A DNA stretch of 64,000 nucleotides from Ruminococcus sp. (GTDB taxonomy: Bacteria > Bacillota > Clostridia > Oscillospirales > Acutalibacteraceae): positions 62,001-126,000 of the forward strand of contig SFGA01000005.1 of assembly GCA_004556705.1 (NCBI GenBank), in the 5' to 3' direction. How positions within the stretch are numbered: the first letter of the stretch is position 1; the number at the start of each line of letters is the position of its first letter. The translations under genes were made by a program, and so were the position numbers. The notes beneath the pieces are model-generated. The model was not told the origin of the DNA. It saw only the letters and a program-made list of their open reading frames with translations, and did no database searches. Below are positions 60,483-64,000 of the stretch, in pieces.

Positions 60483-61916
60483 CTAACCTTTTTTATTTTC
60501 ACTGATTTTGTTTTCAAACCTTGATTTTTCGGAATGTACAGACGGACATACGGGGTATTTACCGTCAAAACAAGCTGTACAGAAGCCTGTGTCCTTTCCG
60601 GTGAGAAGCCTTACATCCTCCATTCGCAGATAACCGAGCAAGGTAACGCCGATTATTTTTGCTATTCCTTCAATTGAGTGCTTGTTTGCTATGAGTCCCT
60701 TTGCGTTGTCAATGTCTGTTCCGTAGTAGCAGGCGGATACAAAGGGCGGAGCGCTTATTCTCATATGTATTTCCTTAGCTCCCGCCGCCCACAACAAATC
60801 AACGATTCGTCTGCTTGTTGTTCCTCTGACTATCGAGTCGTCAACGAGAACTATTTTTTTGCCTTTGATAATTTCCTTGATAGGATTTAATTTTATATTA
60901 ACGCCTTTTTCTCTTGAGCTTTGCTCGGGAGCGATAAATGTTCGACCGATATACTTGTTTTTTGTAAATCCGATATTATACGGAATTCCCGATTCTGCCG
61001 AGTAGCCGAGTGCCGCTTCAAGTCCGGAATCGGGTACGCCGACAACAATATCCGCATCGACGGGACATGCTTTTGCAAGAAATCTTCCTGCTTGCTGACG
61101 TGCCATTGATACGCTTACGCCGTCAATGACCGAATCGGGGCGTGCAAAATAGATATATTCAAACACACAAAGACTTCTCGGTGTTAAATTGCAATGTGAT
61201 GTGTCAAAATGTATTTTTCCATTTTCGACAACAGCAATTTCACCGGGAAGTAAATCTCTGATATGTTTTGCGTTTACGGCATCGAGAGCACAGCTTTCGG
61301 AAGCGAAAACTATTGAGCCGTCCTGCATTTGTCCGTAGCATAGGGGGCGAAAACCGTTTGGGTCCCTGACCGCTATAAGCTTCGACGGCGACGAGATAAC
61401 AAGGGAATATGCTCCCTTGATAATGTCCATTGCAGACGATACGGCTTGCTCGATTGAACCGCATTGAAGCCTTTGCTGAACTATAATATATGCGATAACC
61501 TCTGTATCCGTTGTTGTGTGAAAGATAGCTCCCTTTTCTTCGAGCATTTCTCTCAATTCAAAGGAGTTGGTAAGGTTGCCGTTGTGCGACAGAGCCATTT
61601 TACCCTTGTTATGATTCACCACAATCGGCTGAATATTTTCGGCGCTGTCGCTGCCTGTCGTGGCATAACGAACATGACCGACAGCTATGCTGCCTTGCCC
61701 GAGTGAGTCTAAATCATTTTGAGAAAAGGCGTCGGAAACTAAACCGAGAGCCTTCTTTACCGAAAAAACGCCGTCATCATTTACGACAATTCCTGCGCTT
61801 TCCTGACCTCGGTGCTGTAAAGCGTAAAGTCCGTAATAGGTTGTCCTTGCGACGTCCGACACAGTTGGGGAATAAACTCCGAAAACGCCGCATTCTTCAT
61901 GAATGGTGTTAAACAT
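60483..61916 (-). CDS. purF: Amidophosphoribosyltransferase
   Basis: 477 residues. An 8-residue propeptide precedes the N-terminal nucleophile Cys9 (HEECGVFGVYSP). The class II glutamine amidotransferase domain is followed by a PRTase domain with VLVDDSIVRGTTSRR. C-terminal cysteines (FCTACFDGKYPVC) fit the [4Fe-4S] cluster of the Bacillus-type enzyme. It starts purine synthesis from PRPP and glutamine. It follows the glutamine synthetase gene after a 72-nt gap with a hairpin. Confidence 0.97.
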   Translation of the reverse strand: MFNTIHEECGVFGVYSPTVSDVARTTYYGLYALQHRGQESAGIVVNDDGVFSVKKALGLVSDAFSQNDLDSLGQGSIAVGHVRYATTGSDSAENIQPIVVNHNKGKMALSHNGNLTNSFELREMLEEKGAIFHTTTDTEVIAYIIVQQRLQCGSIEQAVSSAMDIIKGAYSLVISSPSKLIAVRDPNGFRPLCYGQMQDGSIVFASESCALDAVNAKHIRDLLPGEIAVVENGKIHFDTSHCNLTPRSLCVFEYIYFARPDSVIDGVSVSMARQQAGRFLAKACPVDADIVVGVPDSGLEAALGYSAESGIPYNIGFTKNKYIGRTFIAPEQSSREKGVNIKLNPIKEIIKGKKIVLVDDSIVRGTTSRRIVDLLWAAGAKEIHMRISAPPFVSACYYGTDIDNAKGLIANKHSIEGIAKIIGVTLLGYLRMEDVRLLTGKDTGFCTACFDGKYPVCPSVHSEKSRFENKISENKKG

Positions 61917-61937
61917 ATAAAACCGCTTTCTATATAA

Positions 61938-61979
61938 ACGTTTCGGGCTTCCGTAAAAATACGAAAATCCGAAACGCTT
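61938..61979 (-). terminator. Possible terminator/attenuator between glnN and purF
   Basis: The minus-strand stem AGCGTTTCGG/CCCGAAACGTTT with a 20-nt loop lies in the 72-nt gap between the glutamine synthetase stop and purF. The T tract is weak, so partial read-through would be expected. Confidence 0.5.
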
Positions 61980-61988
61980 TTAATTATG

Positions 61989-64000
61989 TTATTTTACGCT
62001 GAACAGTATATCGCCGTATGAGGGATAAGGCCAAAACTCTTTTGCCGTGCAGGTCTCTGCCTCGTCGCACAAGCTGCGCACCTCTTCCATCTTGGGAATA
62101 AGACTGTCACGAATAGCGAATGACTCTTTACCGATATCGGTATAATCTGAAAGTGAAGCAAGTATGCTTTCAAGCTCCTCTGTCTTGATAGCTATATTGT
62201 CATTGAGCATTGAAAGTTTTTTGAGAACACTTGTTTCATAAGAACAGGGGATTGAGCTGTCTGCAAGCTTTTTGTTCTTAATTGCTTTTGCAAGCTTTGC
62301 CGTGTATTTTGCGATTGCAGGGGAAATGTCGGTCTTTGACATTTCAATCATTGTTGACGCTTCAATAGAAACAGCCTTGCAATAGTTTTCGAGCATTATT
62401 TCACATCTTGAATTAAGCTCCGCAACGGTAAATACCTTGTGTGAGGTCAACATATCAACATTTTTCTTGTCAAGAAGATGAGGCATTGCGTCTGGTGTGG
62501 TTTTGAGGTTTGATAAGCCTCTTTCTTCGGTAGCCTCTTTAATCCAAGCGTCGTCATATCCGTTGCCGTTGAAAATTATACGCTTATGGTCTTTAATGGT
62601 TTTCCTAATCATTTCATGAAGCTTTTCTTCAAAGTTATCGGCGTTTTCAAGCCTGTCTGCATAGATTTTAAGGCTTTCGGCAACAGCTGAGTTAAGCATT
62701 ATGTTTGCACAAGCGATACTGTTTGATGAGCCGAGCATACGGAATTCAAATTTGTTTCCCGTAAATGCGAACGGAGAAGTACGGTTACGGTCTGTTGTAT
62801 CTCTGTTGAATTTCGGAAGAACGTCGACGCCGAGCTTTAATTTGGTCTTTTTAGCGTTTTCATAAGGCGTATCGTTTTCGATAGCCTCAAGGACGCCGTT
62901 TAATTCATCGCCGAGGAACATTGAAATAACAGCAGGGGGAGCTTCGTTTGCACCGAGACGGTGGTCGTTTCCTGCGGTTGCTACAGAAAGTCTTAAAAGA
63001 TCCTGATAGTCGTCAACAGCCTTGATAACGGCACAAAGGAAAAGCAAAAACTGCGCATTTTCATACGGGGTATCTCCGGGAGATAAAAGGTTTACGCCTG
63101 TATCTGTCGAAATAGACCAGTTGTTGTGCTTACCGCTTCCGTTTACGCCTGCAAAGGGTTTTTCGTGAAGCAAGCATACAAGTCCGTGCTTGGTGGCAAC
63201 CTTCTGCATTATTTCCATTGTAAGCTGATTGTGGTCTGTTGCAATGTTGGTGGTTGAATAAATCGGAGCTAATTCGTGCTGTGCGGGAGCTACTTCGTTA
63301 TGCTCTGTCTTTGCAAGAATACCAAGCTTCCAAAGTTCGTTGTTAAGATCCTCCATATATTCGGCAACCTTAGGCTTGATAACACCGAAATAGTGGTCGT
63401 CCAATTCCTGTCCTTTGGGAGATTTTGCTCCGAAAAGCGTTCTGCCTGTAAAACGAAGATCGGGACGCTTGTCATACATTTCTTTTGTTATAAGAAAATA
63501 TTCCTGCTCGGGACCTACCGATGTTCTGACGCATTTTACATCGTCGTGTCCAAAGAGCTTGAGTATTCTCAAAGCCTGTATATTCAGAGCTTCCATCGAC
63601 CTTAAAAGAGGTGTTTTCTTGTCAAGTGCTTCTCCGCCGTATGAGCAAAAGGCAGTCGGTATGCAAAGCGTTTTACCCTTAATAAAAGCATAGGAGGTAG
63701 GGTCCCAAGCTGTATAGCCTCTTGCTTCAAAGGTTGCTCTTAAACCGCCCGAGGGGAATGATGACGCATCAGGCTCGCCCTTGATAAGCTCTTTTCCGGA
63801 AAATTCCATAATAACTCCGCCGTCGGGAGAGGGAGAAATAAAGCTGTCATGTTTTTCTGCCGTAATACCGGTTAAAGGCTGAAACCAATGTGTGTAATGT
63901 GTTGCACCGTTCGCTACTGCCCAATCCTTCATAGCGGTTGCAACAGCGTTTGCGACTGTAATATCAAGCTGCACACCCTCATCGATAGTTTTTTTAAGCG
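61989..64000 (-). CDS. Type III glutamine synthetase (N-terminus beyond window)
   Basis: The frame is open to the right edge of the window (in-frame codons continue beyond the GTG at 63974), so the N-terminus is cut off; about 670 residues are visible. GSIII signatures: WFQPLTGITAEKHDSF, KHNNWSISTDTGVNLLSPGD, AGNDHRLGANEAPPAVIS and NRTSPFAFTGNKFEFRM. This dodecameric enzyme, longer than GSI, assimilates ammonia into glutamine and is widespread in Bacteroidetes and gut Clostridia. It is followed by genes whose products consume glutamine. Confidence 0.95.
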   Translation of the reverse strand, partial: LKKTIDEGVQLDITVANAVATAMKDWAVANGATHYTHWFQPLTGITAEKHDSFISPSPDGGVIMEFSGKELIKGEPDASSFPSGGLRATFEARGYTAWDPTSYAFIKGKTLCIPTAFCSYGGEALDKKTPLLRSMEALNIQALRILKLFGHDDVKCVRTSVGPEQEYFLITKEMYDKRPDLRFTGRTLFGAKSPKGQELDDHYFGVIKPKVAEYMEDLNNELWKLGILAKTEHNEVAPAQHELAPIYSTTNIATDHNQLTMEIMQKVATKHGLVCLLHEKPFAGVNGSGKHNNWSISTDTGVNLLSPGDTPYENAQFLLFLCAVIKAVDDYQDLLRLSVATAGNDHRLGANEAPPAVISMFLGDELNGVLEAIENDTPYENAKKTKLKLGVDVLPKFNRDTTDRNRTSPFAFTGNKFEFRMLGSSNSIACANIMLNSAVAESLKIYADRLENADNFEEKLHEMIRKTIKDHKRIIFNGNGYDDAWIKEATEERGLSNLKTTPDAMPHLLDKKNVDMLTSHKVFTVAELNSRCEIMLENYCKAVSIEASTMIEMSKTDISPAIAKYTAKLAKAIKNKKLADSSIPCSYETSVLKKLSMLNDNIAIKTEELESILASLSDYTDIGKESFAIRDSLIPKMEEVRSLCDEAETCTAKEFWPYPSYGDILFSVK

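Overview
This window looks like a core chromosomal segment of an anaerobic, gut-type Clostridia, probably Oscillospirales/Ruminococcaceae. The basis is moderate-to-low GC, near-consensus sigma-A promoters, strong Shine-Dalgarno sites, DnaD/DnaI-type helicase loading, a pheST T-box, a reverse rubrerythrin under a Fur/PerR-type regulator, a type III glutamine synthetase, and the GGCTCCCTCTGACGAGGGAG-type interspersed hairpin repeats common in these genomes. The assignment is inferred from gene content; no 16S gene is present. I see no prophage, transposase, CRISPR array or plasmid backbone.

Layout: 1-1635 carries a truncated ABC substrate-binding lipoprotein and a membrane-tethered XRE regulator. 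1636-2744 is a repeat field. It holds two diverged copies, plus one internally deleted copy, of a structured RNA-like element with compensatory helix changes, a tRNA-3'-half-like hairpin, and several short inverted repeats shared with 25.98-26.3 kb, 41.9 kb and 54.3-54.5 kb. A tRNA-Leu(CAG) follows. 2877-8540 (minus) is an FHA / SEDS / class B PBP cell-wall operon with a GH28 enzyme and a HAD phosphatase at its end. 8677-14288 (plus) has galM, a two-component system, an HtrA protease and a flavin reductase. A stand-alone 5S rRNA with its own promoter follows. 14606-18308 is a GntR-controlled ABC exporter. 18490-21341 is an XRE regulator / nth / dnaD / dnaI operon. 21579-25760 has a GDPD-like protein with an apparently destroyed active site, a MATE pump and a GPH sugar transporter.

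26446-30191 is pheST with a T-box leader. 30297-33898 is an island of three SDR-superfamily oxidoreductases, one fused to a zinc ribbon, with strong codon bias. 34032-39311 has a membrane-anchored unknown protein and an operon of DUF2461, a CDF transporter (apparently with an AUA start), a metallophosphoesterase and pyrimidine-nucleoside phosphorylase. 39453-41867 has an M28 peptidase and the perR-like/reverse rubrerythrin pair. 42163-45863 (minus) is an RNA-bounded run: SRP RNA, dnaX, ybaB, recR, smpB, tmRNA. 45989-51125 (plus) has GH20, glpK, malic enzyme and two small membrane proteins. 51233-54122 has an acyl-CoA ligase and a PlsC-type acyltransferase. 54600-64000 (minus) strings together glutamine synthetase III and glutamine-using enzymes: purF, pyrG, carA and carB.

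Most of the window is conventional housekeeping. The most unusual signals are the repeated structured RNA at 1955-2640, the SDR island, the CDF gene with an AUA start, the degenerate GDPD and the all-glutamine gene string.
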